Below, piece by piece: positions 29,035 to 37,954 of a stretch of DNA of 46,113 bases. Made by a program: the position numbers and the translations under genes. The stretch spans positions 1 through 46,113 of the forward strand of contig JAVVEQ010000029.1 of NCBI GenBank assembly GCA_032250905.1, written 5' to 3'. The number at the start of each line of letters is the position of its first letter. Position 1 is the first letter of the stretch. The DNA is from Desulfotignum sp032250905 (GTDB lineage Bacteria; Desulfobacterota; Desulfobacteria; Desulfobacterales; Desulfobacteraceae). The notes under the pieces are model-generated. The model ran no database searches and was not told where the DNA came from. It was given only the letters and a program-made list of their open reading frames with translations.

Positions 29035-30585
29035 ATGCATATCGCCAGTGAAAAAAAAACTTATCAAAAGAACAGACTGATCATTGTGTCCAACCGCCTG
29101 CCCATTGTCCTGTCAAAAAATGACAAAGACCAGTGGCAGGCAAAACAGGGATCCGGGGGTCTGATAACGGCGCTGGTACCGGTATTAAAGAACCGCGGTG
29201 GATTATGGATCGGGTGGCCCGGCACGTTGCAGACACATGACAAAAAAGAGCTGGAAACCGTGTTTGCCCGTGCGGCCGGGGATTTCGGCTATACCTTTGA
29301 ACCGGTTTTCTTATCTGAAAGCCTGGTCAAAGCGTATTATTTCGGTTTTTCAAATCAAGTATTGTGGCCTTTGTTCCATGATCTGCAGAGCCGGTGTGAC
29401 TTTTCTCCTGCCTACTGGGGCGCTTACAAGAAAGTCAATGAAATATTTGCCAACGCCATTGCCCACAACATCAAAACCCAGGATGATCATATCTGGGTGC
29501 ATGATTACCATTTAATGGGGGTGGGTCAGGCCTTGCGAAAATTAAACGCAACCGCAAAAATCGGATATTTTCTTCATATTCCGTTTCCGCCGCTGGATCT
29601 TTTTCTCAAGCTGCCCTGGCGGTTTCAGATTCTTGAATCCCTTTTGTGCTATGATATGATCGGGTTCCAGACCCAGAGAGACCGGCGCAATTTTGTCCAA
29701 TGTGTGCACGCCATGCTCAAGCACATCAAAATAAAGGGAAGAGGACAGGTCCTTACCACCCGGGTCAACGGCCGCAGGGTCCGGGTGGGCAATTTTCCCA
29801 TCAGTATTGATTACAATGAATTTGCAAAACAGGCTGCGACCCGGGCAGTGGAAAAAAGAGTGGCTGAAATCCGCACTGTATTTACGTCAGATCACCTGAT
29901 TCTCGGGGTGGACCGCCTTGATTACAGTAAGGGTATTCCTGAAAGGCTGCTGGCGTTTCGCAATGCACTGCAGCGATATCCGGAGTTGAAGGAAAAGATC
30001 AGCATGATTCAGATTGTGGTCCCCAGCCGTCAGCAAATCCCGGAATATGAAAACCTCAAACATGAAATTGAGCAGTTGATCAGTGAAATTAACGGGACTT
30101 TCACCCGGCCCGGCTGGGTTCCCATCCATTACCTGTATCAAAGCGTTGACAGAACCGAACTGACCGCTTTATACCTGGCGGCGGATATTGCCCTGGTGAC
30201 CCCGCTCAAGGACGGCATGAACCTGGTGGCCAAAGAATATTGTGCCGCCAATATCCATTTAAACGGTGTGCTGATATTAAGTGAGTTTGCCGGTGCATCC
30301 AGCCAGTTGTACAAGCACGCACTTCTGGTCAATCCCCACGATATCGAAGGCATCGCCGATGCCATTAACCAGGCCTGCCATATGGGCCATGATGAACGCA
30401 GAAAACGCATGCGGGCGCTGCGAAAAATTGTAAAAAAAACAGATATATACTGGTGGGTGGATACCTTTTTAAAAGCTGTTTTTTCTCATGATCTGGACAC
30501 CCTGGGTCCATTGGAAGATTATATACCCTCCCAGGATATTTCAGGATTGGCGGCACCCAATCCATTGAAAACAATACCCCCATAA
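29035..30585 (+). CDS. otsA: Trehalose-6-phosphate synthase (GT20)
   Basis: 516 aa, single-domain OtsA. It joins a nucleotide-activated glucose to glucose-6-phosphate to give trehalose-6-phosphate. Visible motifs are LIIVSNRLPIVL (about 15-26), the GSGGLITAL loop, WIGWPG, HDYHLMGVGQALR with the substrate-binding histidine, and VDRLDYSKGIPERLLAF. The nucleotide-binding end reads TPLKDGMNLVAKEY with LSEFAGA. There is no phosphatase domain; the OtsB activity is in the fusion at 15630-17201, about 12 kb away. AAAGGG lies 4 nt before the ATG. The sugar nucleotide (UDP-, GDP- or ADP-glucose) cannot be told. Confidence 0.95.
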   Translation: MHIASEKKTYQKNRLIIVSNRLPIVLSKNDKDQWQAKQGSGGLITALVPVLKNRGGLWIGWPGTLQTHDKKELETVFARAAGDFGYTFEPVFLSESLVKAYYFGFSNQVLWPLFHDLQSRCDFSPAYWGAYKKVNEIFANAIAHNIKTQDDHIWVHDYHLMGVGQALRKLNATAKIGYFLHIPFPPLDLFLKLPWRFQILESLLCYDMIGFQTQRDRRNFVQCVHAMLKHIKIKGRGQVLTTRVNGRRVRVGNFPISIDYNEFAKQAATRAVEKRVAEIRTVFTSDHLILGVDRLDYSKGIPERLLAFRNALQRYPELKEKISMIQIVVPSRQQIPEYENLKHEIEQLISEINGTFTRPGWVPIHYLYQSVDRTELTALYLAADIALVTPLKDGMNLVAKEYCAANIHLNGVLILSEFAGASSQLYKHALLVNPHDIEGIADAINQACHMGHDERRKRMRALRKIVKKTDIYWWVDTFLKAVFSHDLDTLGPLEDYIPSQDISGLAAPNPLKTIPP

Positions 30586-30768
30586 CCTTTGCATGCACCC
30601 GGACAGTTTTCCCGGAGAGGAGATGGATCCTTGTCCAGCGTTACATTTGCCGGCGGTTATGATACCCTGAAATGCCCGTCGTTGAAGATCCTGGTTTCAA
30701 ATATTTGCATTTGTGGCCAAATTTTGTTAGGAATATTGAGGATCGATATTTCAACAAGGAGGCAGGCA

Positions 30769-31053
30769 ATGAGCCTTCCTGGTGGTTTTCCTGAATACAG
30801 CATGCGGTTGTTTATTGCAGGCACAGAACGCAATTCCAAAATGGCACACAACAATATTTTAAAAATATGTCACACCCATTTAAAAAACAACTATACCTTG
30901 GAAATTATTGATGTGTTTGAAAATCATGCCGATGCCATGGCGGAAAACATCCTGCTGGCACCGACCCTGGTCATTGACACACCTCGCCGTGAAATCATCA
31001 TCGGCAACCTGAAAAATGAGCGTCAGATTCTCACGGCACTGGGCCTACCATGA
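30769..31053 (+). CDS. KaiB-domain protein
   Basis: 94 aa from an ATG with AAGGAGG 8 nt upstream; the frame's longer upstream extension is unlike KaiB and rejected. The whole protein is a KaiB thioredoxin-like fold: YSMRLFIAGTERNSKMAHNN, then YTLEIIDVFENHADAMAENI, LLAPTLVIDTPR and IIIGNL. In cyanobacteria KaiB binds KaiC in the circadian clock. Outside cyanobacteria KaiB homologues are linked to stress resistance. No KaiA or KaiC is in the window. Its stop overlaps the next gene's start (ATGA), so it is translationally coupled to the hybrid kinase. Confidence 0.92.
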   Translation: MSLPGGFPEYSMRLFIAGTERNSKMAHNNILKICHTHLKNNYTLEIIDVFENHADAMAENILLAPTLVIDTPRREIIIGNLKNERQILTALGLP

Positions 31054-33152
31054 AACCTGAAAACCCCACATACCAAGACCTGGAAAATCAACTGGCCCGG
31101 GCCCGGAGCATTCTGACGGCCATTGAGCAGGGCCAGGTTGACGCCATTGTTGGAGATGAGCGGCACATGCAGCTGTTGGTCCTTAAGCAAACCATTGATA
31201 TGATTCGCGAGAACGAGCGAAATTTCCGGGCACTGGCGGACGCAAACCTGATTGGCATCGGATTCAGCGACAGCAGCGGCAATGTCACCTATATTAACGA
31301 CGAGATGCTGCGCATGACCGGATACAGCCGGGCGGATGTATTGTCAGGGCGCATCAAATGGGAAACATTCCTGGCACCTGAAAACCGTCCTGAGCTGGGA
31401 AAAGGATCGGAACGTCTGGCAAACCAGGAGATGGTATCGGTCCGGAAATGGGAGTTCTTACGTCCTGACGGGGGAAGGACCCCGGTCCTGGGGGCCGCCT
31501 CAAGGATCACATCCCCTGAGGGACTCCAAGTGATCATCGCCCTGGATCTTACACAGCTGCGCCAGGCTGAAACCCATAAATGGAAAAGTGACCAGCGGCT
31601 GCGTATTGCGGCAGATGCCCTGGACATCGGCGTTTTCGAATGGAATCTTACCAAAAATACGGCTTTCTGGGAAAATGATCAAATGTACCGGATCTTCGGA
31701 AGGTCCCGTAAACAGCCGGCTTTGGTTTATTCGGATTTTCTGGAACAGGCAGTGGACATCCGGGACAAAAAAGCCTTTGCCCACGCCTTTTCAAAGGTCC
31801 TGCAGCCGGGCAATGTTTTTAATTTTGCCTGCCGCATTCACCGACCGGGTAAAAACATCTTGGCCTGGATAGAGATAACCGGCAAATTTTACCGGAATGA
31901 TTCTGATTTGTCGCTGTGCATGATCGGTGTTGCAAAAGATATTTCAAAGCAGAAAGAGCAGGAACACGCCATAAAAAAAATTAAGAACCTGCTTGAAGAA
32001 AGAGTCCGGGAACGCACAGCTAAAATCCAGAGCCAGAAAGAGCGGCTGCGGGTACTGGCAAACAAAATCGGCCAGGTTGAACAAAAAGAACGCAACCGCC
32101 TGGCCGCTGTTCTTCACGATCATATCCAACCGCTGGTTGTGGGAGCACGGATGCATTTATGGGATATCCATCGCAAAAACGATATTGACGAAGCCCATAA
32201 AACCGCCCATAAAGTTGAAAGTATTCTGGAAGAAACCCTGGCGGAACTGCGGTCTCTTACAGTGGATCTTTCTCCTTCCGCAATATTGAACGATGGCCTG
32301 GACGGGGGGGTGAACTGGCTGGTCACCTATATGAAAAAAAAGTTTGGTTTTACCCTGAAACCCGAGGTGGACGATACCATTGATCCCATCGCGGAAAATA
32401 CCTGTTTTCTGCTTTTCCAGTGTACAAAGGAACTGCTGTTGAATGTAGTCAAACATTCAGGAGAAAACCACGCAACGGTTTCCATTTCACGGACACACGA
32501 TCAGAAGATAAAAATAATTGTCTCCGACAACGGCAATGGCTTTGAGCCGGAAACATTTGAGGAAAACCAAAACAATACGACTTCTCTGGGACTGTTCAGT
32601 ATCGAGGAGCGGCTAAAAGATATCGGCGGCCGGATGATGATTGCATCTGCTCCCGGTCAGGGAACCACCATTACACTGACAGCACCGGCCGGTGAAACCG
32701 AAGAGGCCGTCACGCCTGTCGATTCCGGAAACAATAGACGGGCAGATGACAAGCCTGTTATATCGTTCCGCAATCCAGATGACATCATTGGTATACTTAT
32801 TGTAGACGACCACAAACTGCTGCGCGAAGGACTGACGGGCCTGCTGAAGATGGAACCGGATTTTGCGGTACTGGGTGAGGCGGCAGATGCAGACACGGCA
32901 ATTGAACTGGCAAAGAAACTGGCACCGGATGTGGTTATCATGGATGTGAATCTTGGGGAACCCAACGGCATGGAAGCCACCCGGCAGATTCTGTCGGATA
33001 ACCCTCACATCAAAGTGATCGCCCTTTCCATGCACAGTGACAAAAAAGTCATCAATGCCATGTATCATGCGGGTGCATCTGCATATCTCAACAAGACGGT
33101 GCCCTCGGACGAACTCATTACCAAAGTGCGCAGCTGCCTGTCAGATGGCTGA
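31050..33152 (+). CDS. KaiB-linked PAS-PAS hybrid histidine kinase with receiver
   Basis: 700 aa, no membrane segment. Order: an N-terminal segment LENQLARARSILTAIEQGQVDAIV (about 8-31), a motif I associate with PAS kinases encoded near kai genes; PAS 1 (about 50-170, IGIGFSDSSGNVTYIN); PAS/PAC 2 (about 178-305); coiled coil; HisKA_3 with H356 in LAAVLHDHIQPLV; HATPase_c (about 440-545, SDNGNGFEP, LGLFSIEERLKDIGG); and a C-terminal receiver (about 578-697) with phosphoacceptor D632 in VVIMDVNLGEPNG. The receiver resembles NarL-type receivers but has no DNA-binding domain, so it may act as a phosphate sink or relay. It overlaps kaiB by 4 nt. Confidence 0.93.
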   Translation: MKPENPTYQDLENQLARARSILTAIEQGQVDAIVGDERHMQLLVLKQTIDMIRENERNFRALADANLIGIGFSDSSGNVTYINDEMLRMTGYSRADVLSGRIKWETFLAPENRPELGKGSERLANQEMVSVRKWEFLRPDGGRTPVLGAASRITSPEGLQVIIALDLTQLRQAETHKWKSDQRLRIAADALDIGVFEWNLTKNTAFWENDQMYRIFGRSRKQPALVYSDFLEQAVDIRDKKAFAHAFSKVLQPGNVFNFACRIHRPGKNILAWIEITGKFYRNDSDLSLCMIGVAKDISKQKEQEHAIKKIKNLLEERVRERTAKIQSQKERLRVLANKIGQVEQKERNRLAAVLHDHIQPLVVGARMHLWDIHRKNDIDEAHKTAHKVESILEETLAELRSLTVDLSPSAILNDGLDGGVNWLVTYMKKKFGFTLKPEVDDTIDPIAENTCFLLFQCTKELLLNVVKHSGENHATVSISRTHDQKIKIIVSDNGNGFEPETFEENQNNTTSLGLFSIEERLKDIGGRMMIASAPGQGTTITLTAPAGETEEAVTPVDSGNNRRADDKPVISFRNPDDIIGILIVDDHKLLREGLTGLLKMEPDFAVLGEAADADTAIELAKKLAPDVVIMDVNLGEPNGMEATRQILSDNPHIKVIALSMHSDKKVINAMYHAGASAYLNKTVPSDELITKVRSCLSDG

Positions 33153-33162
33153 CCCCTGATCC

Positions 33163-34053
33163 CTATCTGCTGTTCTGATCCAGGGCTTCAAACCCTGAAA
33201 CGATATCCAGCAGTTCTTCGGTAATGGACATCTGGCGCAGCTGGTTGTACTGGCTTTCAAGGTCCTCCATCAATTCTTCAATATTTTTCTGGGCTCCCTG
33301 CATGGCTGCCAGCCGGGCCGCATTTTCACTGGCCAGAGATTCCACATAGGCCCTGAATATCGAAATAAACAGATATTCCCGGATCAGACAGGACAACAGA
33401 TGATCAGGCTCCATGGTGAACATGGGCAGGCTTGCAGAATCCCAGGTACGATAGCGGTGCTGTGCAAGCCACTGGTCATCGATGGGCAGCAGGTGAACCG
33501 TTTGGGGCGTGTATCCGGCTGCAGATCTGGGCCGGGCATGAAACAGCAGAACATGGTCCACATCTGTTTTGGCCTGCCAGGTATCAATGGCCATCAAAAT
33601 CTCTCCCACATGGGGAGTGATGGTATGCACGGAACCGGGCAGTTCCCTGATGTCACTGCAATTGATGCCGGCATCATTCAGCAGTCCCCCTGCCCTCATA
33701 CCCACACATATCACCGGCATCTTCCCGGTATCCCGGTCCGGTTGCTTCAGCTGATCCAGGGCATGGGTCGTCACCTGTTCGTTGAGGGATCCGCACATGC
33801 CCTGATCTGATCCGAATATGACAGCCCCGGGATTTTTACGGGCAGACCGCCGGGTATACAGCCGGGTATCCGGATCATGGCGCAGCACGATACCCAGCGC
33901 CATGTCAATGGTATGGGCATAATCCACAAGGGATCGCGATGCCTCTTCATACTGGCGGATACTCACCGCCGCAAGCGATTTCATGGTCCGCACCACTGAG
34001 TGCAGATCACCGGTACTGTCTATCCTGCGTTTAAGCTGTGCCAGGGTCTGCAT
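33163..34053 (-). CDS. atpG: N-type ATPase gamma subunit
   Basis: 296 aa. The N-terminal helix LAQLKRRIDSTGDLHSVVRTMKSLAAV and C-terminal helix AARLAAMQGAQKNIEELMEDLE form the coiled-coil rotor stalk. GSDQGMCGSLNEQV is the conserved central motif. It connects the alpha/beta hexamer to the c-ring. The ATG lies inside the atpA end (23-nt overlap). It is the last gene of the operon, as in other N-ATPase loci, and is convergent with the hybrid kinase 10 nt away. It is less conserved than housekeeping gamma subunits. Confidence 0.9.
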   Translation of the reverse strand: MQTLAQLKRRIDSTGDLHSVVRTMKSLAAVSIRQYEEASRSLVDYAHTIDMALGIVLRHDPDTRLYTRRSARKNPGAVIFGSDQGMCGSLNEQVTTHALDQLKQPDRDTGKMPVICVGMRAGGLLNDAGINCSDIRELPGSVHTITPHVGEILMAIDTWQAKTDVDHVLLFHARPRSAAGYTPQTVHLLPIDDQWLAQHRYRTWDSASLPMFTMEPDHLLSCLIREYLFISIFRAYVESLASENAARLAAMQGAQKNIEELMEDLESQYNQLRQMSITEELLDIVSGFEALDQNSR

Positions 34054-35590
34054 CAGAGGCTTCTTTATTGAGCGATTTTACGGCGACTTGTGCGGCTTCA
34101 ACAAGGATCTCAATGGATTTTTCATCAATTTTTTCCCCTGCTGCAATCGTGTCCATCACCTCCTTGTGGTCCGTATTGGCGGCCTTGCGTATATTTTTCT
34201 GGGCCGTAGAGATATCAGCCAGTGCGATATCGTCCAATACCCCGTGAGTCAGGGCAATCAACACGGCAATCTGATCCGCTGCCGGCAGAGGGGAATACCG
34301 GTACTGCTTTAAAATTTCGCGTATTCTCCGCCCCCGGGACAGCTTTGTCTGGGTCTCTTCATCCAGCCGGGCACCAAAACGGGAAAATGATTCCAGTTCT
34401 TCAAACTGGGAATAGGTCAGGCGAAGATCTCCGGCAACGGTTCGGTAGGCCTGCAACTGGGCTTTTCCTCCCACACGGGATACGGATTTCCCCACATCCA
34501 CCGCCGGCAGTATGCCTTCTCTGAAAAACAGCGGTGACAGATAAATCTGCCCGTCAGTTATGGAAATCAGGTTGGTGGGAATGTATGCAGAAATATTTTG
34601 TGCTTCAGTTTCAATGATGGGCAGGGCAGTCAAAGAGCCCCCTCCCTTGTCTTTAATCAGATGTGTAGACCGTTCCAGCAGGCGTGCATGGATATAAAAA
34701 ATATCACCGGGATAGGCCTCCCGGCCGGGGGGGCGGCGCAGCAACAGCGACAACTCGCGATAGGCACGGGCATGGCGGGTCAGATCATCATATACAATGA
34801 GGACATCTTTTCCCTGGTGCATGAAATGCTCTGCCATGGCCGTGGCAGTATAAGGGGCCATGAACTGCAGGCCCGGCGGATCTTCTTCCGTAGAAACCAC
34901 GGCAAAAGAATAGGACATGGCATCCTTTTCCGTGAGTTCGGCAATGACCTTGGCAAGGGCGGATCCCCTTTTTCCGATACCGCAGTAGATGCAGATCACA
35001 TCCTTTCCCTTCTGGTTGGCAATGGTATCCAGAGCAATGGCGGTTTTTCCGGTCTGCCGGTCCCCTAAGATCAGTTCGCGTTGTCCTCTGCCGATGGGGA
35101 TCAATGTATCTATGACGGTGATGCCTGTCTGTAAAGGGGTGGTTACCAGCGCACGGTCCATGATTTCCGGGGCCGGCTGTTCCACCGGCCGAAGGGCTGT
35201 CTGGGAAAGGGGTGCTTTTTTGTCGAGGGGTTTTCCCCGGGCATCCACCACCCGGCCGATGAGTGCATCACCCGTGGGAACGGACATGACCTTTTCCGTG
35301 CGGTTCACCTCTCCACCGGCAGACAGGTCATCGGTTTCATCCAGCATGATGACCCCGATAACGTCCATGTCCAGATCAAATGCCATGCCATATGCATTCG
35401 GAGTGCACAGCAGCAATTCCTCAGACTGCACCCCTTTGAGACCCGCAACCGTAATAATACCCGAACTGATGGATTCAATGCGGCCAAAATCCCGCACCTG
35501 CAGTTCTGGGGCATGGTTGTCCAGTATATGGGTCATGGTTGATGTCAACTCATCCATGACATGCTGCAGTTCATTGTTTCTGCGGTTCAT
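34031..35590 (-). CDS. atpA: N-type ATPase alpha subunit
   Basis: 519 aa from the ATG at 35590. A TTG at 35605 and an ATG further in are alternatives, and no strong ribosome-binding site decides among them. The alpha subunit carries non-catalytic nucleotide sites. Visible: the N-terminal beta-barrel (GRIESISSGIITVAGL), Walker A GDRQTGKT (176-183), VISTEEDPPG-like VVSTEEDPPGLQF, LIVYDDLTRHARAYRELSLLLRRPPGREAYPGD, and SITDGQIYLSP. The start overlaps the end of atpF by about 20 nt. It belongs to the complete N-ATPase operon. Confidence 0.94.
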   Translation of the reverse strand: MNRRNNELQHVMDELTSTMTHILDNHAPELQVRDFGRIESISSGIITVAGLKGVQSEELLLCTPNAYGMAFDLDMDVIGVIMLDETDDLSAGGEVNRTEKVMSVPTGDALIGRVVDARGKPLDKKAPLSQTALRPVEQPAPEIMDRALVTTPLQTGITVIDTLIPIGRGQRELILGDRQTGKTAIALDTIANQKGKDVICIYCGIGKRGSALAKVIAELTEKDAMSYSFAVVSTEEDPPGLQFMAPYTATAMAEHFMHQGKDVLIVYDDLTRHARAYRELSLLLRRPPGREAYPGDIFYIHARLLERSTHLIKDKGGGSLTALPIIETEAQNISAYIPTNLISITDGQIYLSPLFFREGILPAVDVGKSVSRVGGKAQLQAYRTVAGDLRLTYSQFEELESFSRFGARLDEETQTKLSRGRRIREILKQYRYSPLPAADQIAVLIALTHGVLDDIALADISTAQKNIRKAANTDHKEVMDTIAAGEKIDEKSIEILVEAAQVAVKSLNKEASDADPGTA

Positions 35591-36332
35591 GTTCTTTGCT
35601 TTCAATGGCCTGTTTTACTTGTTTTTCCAGTTCACTGACATAGTCGCGGGCATGCCAGGTCATTTTTTTGCCGCCTGCGGTAAGCGCGATCCCGAAAATC
35701 AATTCCTGTCTGACATCAAATGCAATATTCTGCAACTCGGCCTGCTTTTGCGACACTGCTTTTTGGATTGATTTCTGCTGGCTTTCAGACAGTTCAAATC
35801 CGGTGCTCACCCGGGGTTGTGTTTTCACCTCCCTGGGCAGATCTTCTTTCTCCAGAGTCTCAAACCGGGACAGAAATTTTTTCACCGCCTGATCCTGGGC
35901 CCGGGTATCTGCCAGGTGGGACAGGGTTTTTTCAACCGTATCAAAAATAAGGCGGGCAGCCTGTTTTTTAAACCGATCAAAAAAAGAGGCTTTTTCCTGT
36001 TCCAATGCATTCTGCCACTTGTTTTTCAAGCCGTCTACTTCATCACGGGCCTCTTTGATCAGCGATTCGCGCCGCTCCTTTGCTTCTTTGTCGGCCTCTT
36101 TCAACCTGCCATCCCATTCATCCTGCAGCGATTGTGTCTTTTTTTCATAGGCATCCCGGGCTTCTTTCGCTTTGGCCTCCTGTTCTTTGGCCGTGTCAAA
36201 GCGCTCTTTGATATTGTTTTCCCGCTGGTCCATGGCATGTTTGATCCGGTCAAACAAAAATATCTTCAACAGCACCAGGAGGATCAAAAAATTAACGACC
36301 TGGGCACCCACTGTAAACCAGTCAATCAACAT
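35571..36332 (-). CDS. atpF: N-type ATPase b subunit with delta-like C-terminus
   Basis: 253 aa, longer than an ordinary b subunit (about 160). One N-terminal membrane helix (about 9-27, VVNFLILLVLLKIFLF) is followed by a long charged helix (to about 115). The C-terminal third reads LSESQQKSIQKAVSQKQAEL, then a FDVRQELIFGIALTAGG segment, resembling the delta-subunit C-terminal domain (D/E-L-I-x-G-I). No separate delta gene exists in the operon, so this tail probably attaches the stalk to the alpha/beta head. GAGGG precedes the ATG. It lies 10 nt downstream of atpE. Confidence 0.9.
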   Translation of the reverse strand: MLIDWFTVGAQVVNFLILLVLLKIFLFDRIKHAMDQRENNIKERFDTAKEQEAKAKEARDAYEKKTQSLQDEWDGRLKEADKEAKERRESLIKEARDEVDGLKNKWQNALEQEKASFFDRFKKQAARLIFDTVEKTLSHLADTRAQDQAVKKFLSRFETLEKEDLPREVKTQPRVSTGFELSESQQKSIQKAVSQKQAELQNIAFDVRQELIFGIALTAGGKKMTWHARDYVSELEKQVKQAIESKEHEPQKQ

Positions 36333-36342
36333 GATATCCCTC

Positions 36343-36618
36343 TCAATTGGCTGCTGAAATCACATAATCCCAGAACGGGTTGGCAAACAACAGGATCATG
36401 GAAACCACAAAACAGTATATGGCGGTTGATTCGATCATTGCCAGTCCCACAAAAAGGGTGCGTGTGATGGTGTTTTTTTCATCCGGCTGCTGAGCGATGG
36501 AACTCAGGGCGCTTGCCACTGCCCGGCCTTCACCGATGGCCGGCCCGATGGCCCCCACCGCAATGGTAAGACCGGCTGTGATCACAGATGCCATACCGAT
36601 AAAACTGATACTGCTCAT
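36343..36618 (-). CDS. atpE: N-type ATPase c subunit (rotor ring)
   Basis: 91 aa from the ATG at 36618, with AAGGAG 10 nt upstream; the longer frame overlaps atpB and is rejected. It has two membrane helices joined by a polar loop (SSIAQQPDEKN). The ion site is visible: E63, S64, T65 and Y68 in MIESTAIYCF align with the Na+-site residues E65, S66, T67, Y70 of the Ilyobacter c subunit. The position of its Q32 is E30 here (GPAIGEG), at identical spacing. So the site has Na+-type neighbours but two carboxylates. Whether it carries Na+ or H+ cannot be settled from sequence. Confidence 0.93.
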   Translation of the reverse strand: MSSISFIGMASVITAGLTIAVGAIGPAIGEGRAVASALSSIAQQPDEKNTITRTLFVGLAMIESTAIYCFVVSMILLFANPFWDYVISAAN

Positions 36619-36631
36619 ATCATAATCTCCT

Positions 36632-37348
36632 TTACTGGTTGTCGTCTTTTTGTGGATCTGACTGTTCCTGGATTTGGGTGGCAGATGCAATATACACCAT
36701 GGCCAGAACAGCAAAAATATACGCCTGAATCAGCCCGGTCAAAAGCCCAAGCAACTGCAGAATCACGGGAAAAACAAAGGGAATGATGGCCAACAGGATG
36801 GCCACAATCTTTGAACCGCTCATGATATTTCCAAAAAGCCTGACCGCCAGGGCCAGGGTCCGGGATAATTCCCCCATGATATTGAAAGGCAGCATAAATA
36901 CTGTGGGCTGAATATACTGTTTGAGATAATTGCCAAGTCCTTTTCGAGCAATGCCAAACAGCGGCACTGAAATAAACACACAGATTGCAAGGGCGGCGGT
37001 GGTGGAAAGCGAGGCGGTGGGTGATTCATATCCCGGTACCACGGTGAGCAGGTTGCACGCGGCAATAAAAACGAAAAGCGTGCCGATAAAAGGCATATAT
37101 CTTTTTGCTTTCTGCCGGCTGATTTCACTGATCTGATCCTGGATACCGGTCACCAGAATTTCCAGTATGTTCTGCCAGGAACTGATTTTTTGTTCTGTGG
37201 ACAGACGTCTTGTGACAAGCCAGGATCCGATTACCAGCAAAGCCATTACGACCCAGGTAAATACAATGGTCAGGTTGAGTGTGATAAAATGGTATTGAAA
37301 AAATATCACCTGGTCAGGGCTGATCTGCTTGATATCCATAAAATTCAT
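36632..37348 (-). CDS. atpB: N-type ATPase a subunit
   Basis: 238 aa from the ATG at 37348 (AAGGATC upstream), which overlaps the AtpR stop by 4 nt (ATGA). The upstream extension inside atpR is rejected. It is a polytopic membrane protein (about 5-6 helices) forming the ion half-channels. The conserved arginine is in LALAVRLFGNIMSG, followed by the QAYIFAVLAMVYI helix. It partners the c-ring encoded 13 nt downstream. The length is near the short end for a subunits, typical of N-ATPases. Confidence 0.92.
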   Translation of the reverse strand: MNFMDIKQISPDQVIFFQYHFITLNLTIVFTWVVMALLVIGSWLVTRRLSTEQKISSWQNILEILVTGIQDQISEISRQKAKRYMPFIGTLFVFIAACNLLTVVPGYESPTASLSTTAALAICVFISVPLFGIARKGLGNYLKQYIQPTVFMLPFNIMGELSRTLALAVRLFGNIMSGSKIVAILLAIIPFVFPVILQLLGLLTGLIQAYIFAVLAMVYIASATQIQEQSDPQKDDNQ

Positions 37349-37656
37349 ATGGGTGATCCTTTTGCCCGAAAGACAGCAGAAGGCTGCATTTTTACAACAA
37401 AAACCTTGCGCATGATCAATATCCCGCCAAGACCGGCCGTCATGCCGGGCCATTCACCATTTGCCACAAAATAAACCCCTGCCAGGGTAACAAAAGATCT
37501 GAAAAGAAAACTTACGACAAAAACAAGGCCGTAACGTTTTGCGCCGGCAAACCGCTGCAGGGTAAGCCATAGACCGCCAAAGTGAAAACATCCGATCCCC
37601 AGGCCGACCGCCATGCAAAACACCATTTTTTGCAGATCATACCATGTCATTTGCAT
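37345..37656 (-). CDS. atpR: N-type ATPase AtpR membrane subunit
   Basis: 103 aa from the ATG at 37656; AAAGGA overlaps the end of the preceding gene and sets this start over one 24 nt upstream. Three predicted membrane helices are seen (about 7-30, 40-63, 68-85), with an arginine inside the second (FLFRSFVTLAGVYFV). AtpR is found only in N-ATPase operons and may help assemble or load the c-ring. It lies between AtpQ and the a subunit, its normal place. Confidence 0.85.
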   Translation of the reverse strand: MQMTWYDLQKMVFCMAVGLGIGCFHFGGLWLTLQRFAGAKRYGLVFVVSFLFRSFVTLAGVYFVANGEWPGMTAGLGGILIMRKVFVVKMQPSAVFRAKGSPI

Positions 37657-37657
37657 T

Positions 37658-37954
37658 TTATTCCTTTTTTGTGCTTTCACGTTTTATCCAGTACCAGGCG
37701 TTCCAGCATCCGATTACCACGCCGGTCAACAGCAGTGTCAATGTCCAGGAAGGCCTGCCCGGCCAGGTTTTGTCCAGCCAGAGTCCCACAAATGTACCGA
37801 TCAGAGTGGGGACGGCCACAGACCAGCCCACCAGCCCGAACATGCCCAGGCCGAACCAGACGGGGTGATCCGCATTTTTGCGGGCGGCCAGTTTGCGTTC
37901 CTGCTTTGTTTCAATGGTTTTTGAAAAGTCTTTGTCTTCCGGTGCATCAGGCAT
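37658..37954 (-). CDS. atpQ: AtpQ/AtpI-type small membrane protein of the N-ATPase
   Basis: 98 aa. A charged N-terminus (about 1-33) precedes two membrane helices (about 37-60 with GLVGWSVAVPTLIGTFVGLWLD, and 70-88) and a basic end. The two-helix hairpin with GxxxGxxLD matches the AtpI/AtpZ family, which helps c-ring assembly or Mg2+ supply in F-ATPases; in N-ATPase operons this gene is called atpQ. The ATG overlaps the atpC stop by 8 nt. Confidence 0.87.
   Translation of the reverse strand: MPDAPEDKDFSKTIETKQERKLAARKNADHPVWFGLGMFGLVGWSVAVPTLIGTFVGLWLDKTWPGRPSWTLTLLLTGVVIGCWNAWYWIKRESTKKE

Noticed and set aside
29218..29236. GGCACGTTGCA inside otsA considered as a sigma-54 promoter
   Set aside because: The GG and GC elements lack the required spacing and it lies within a coding region.
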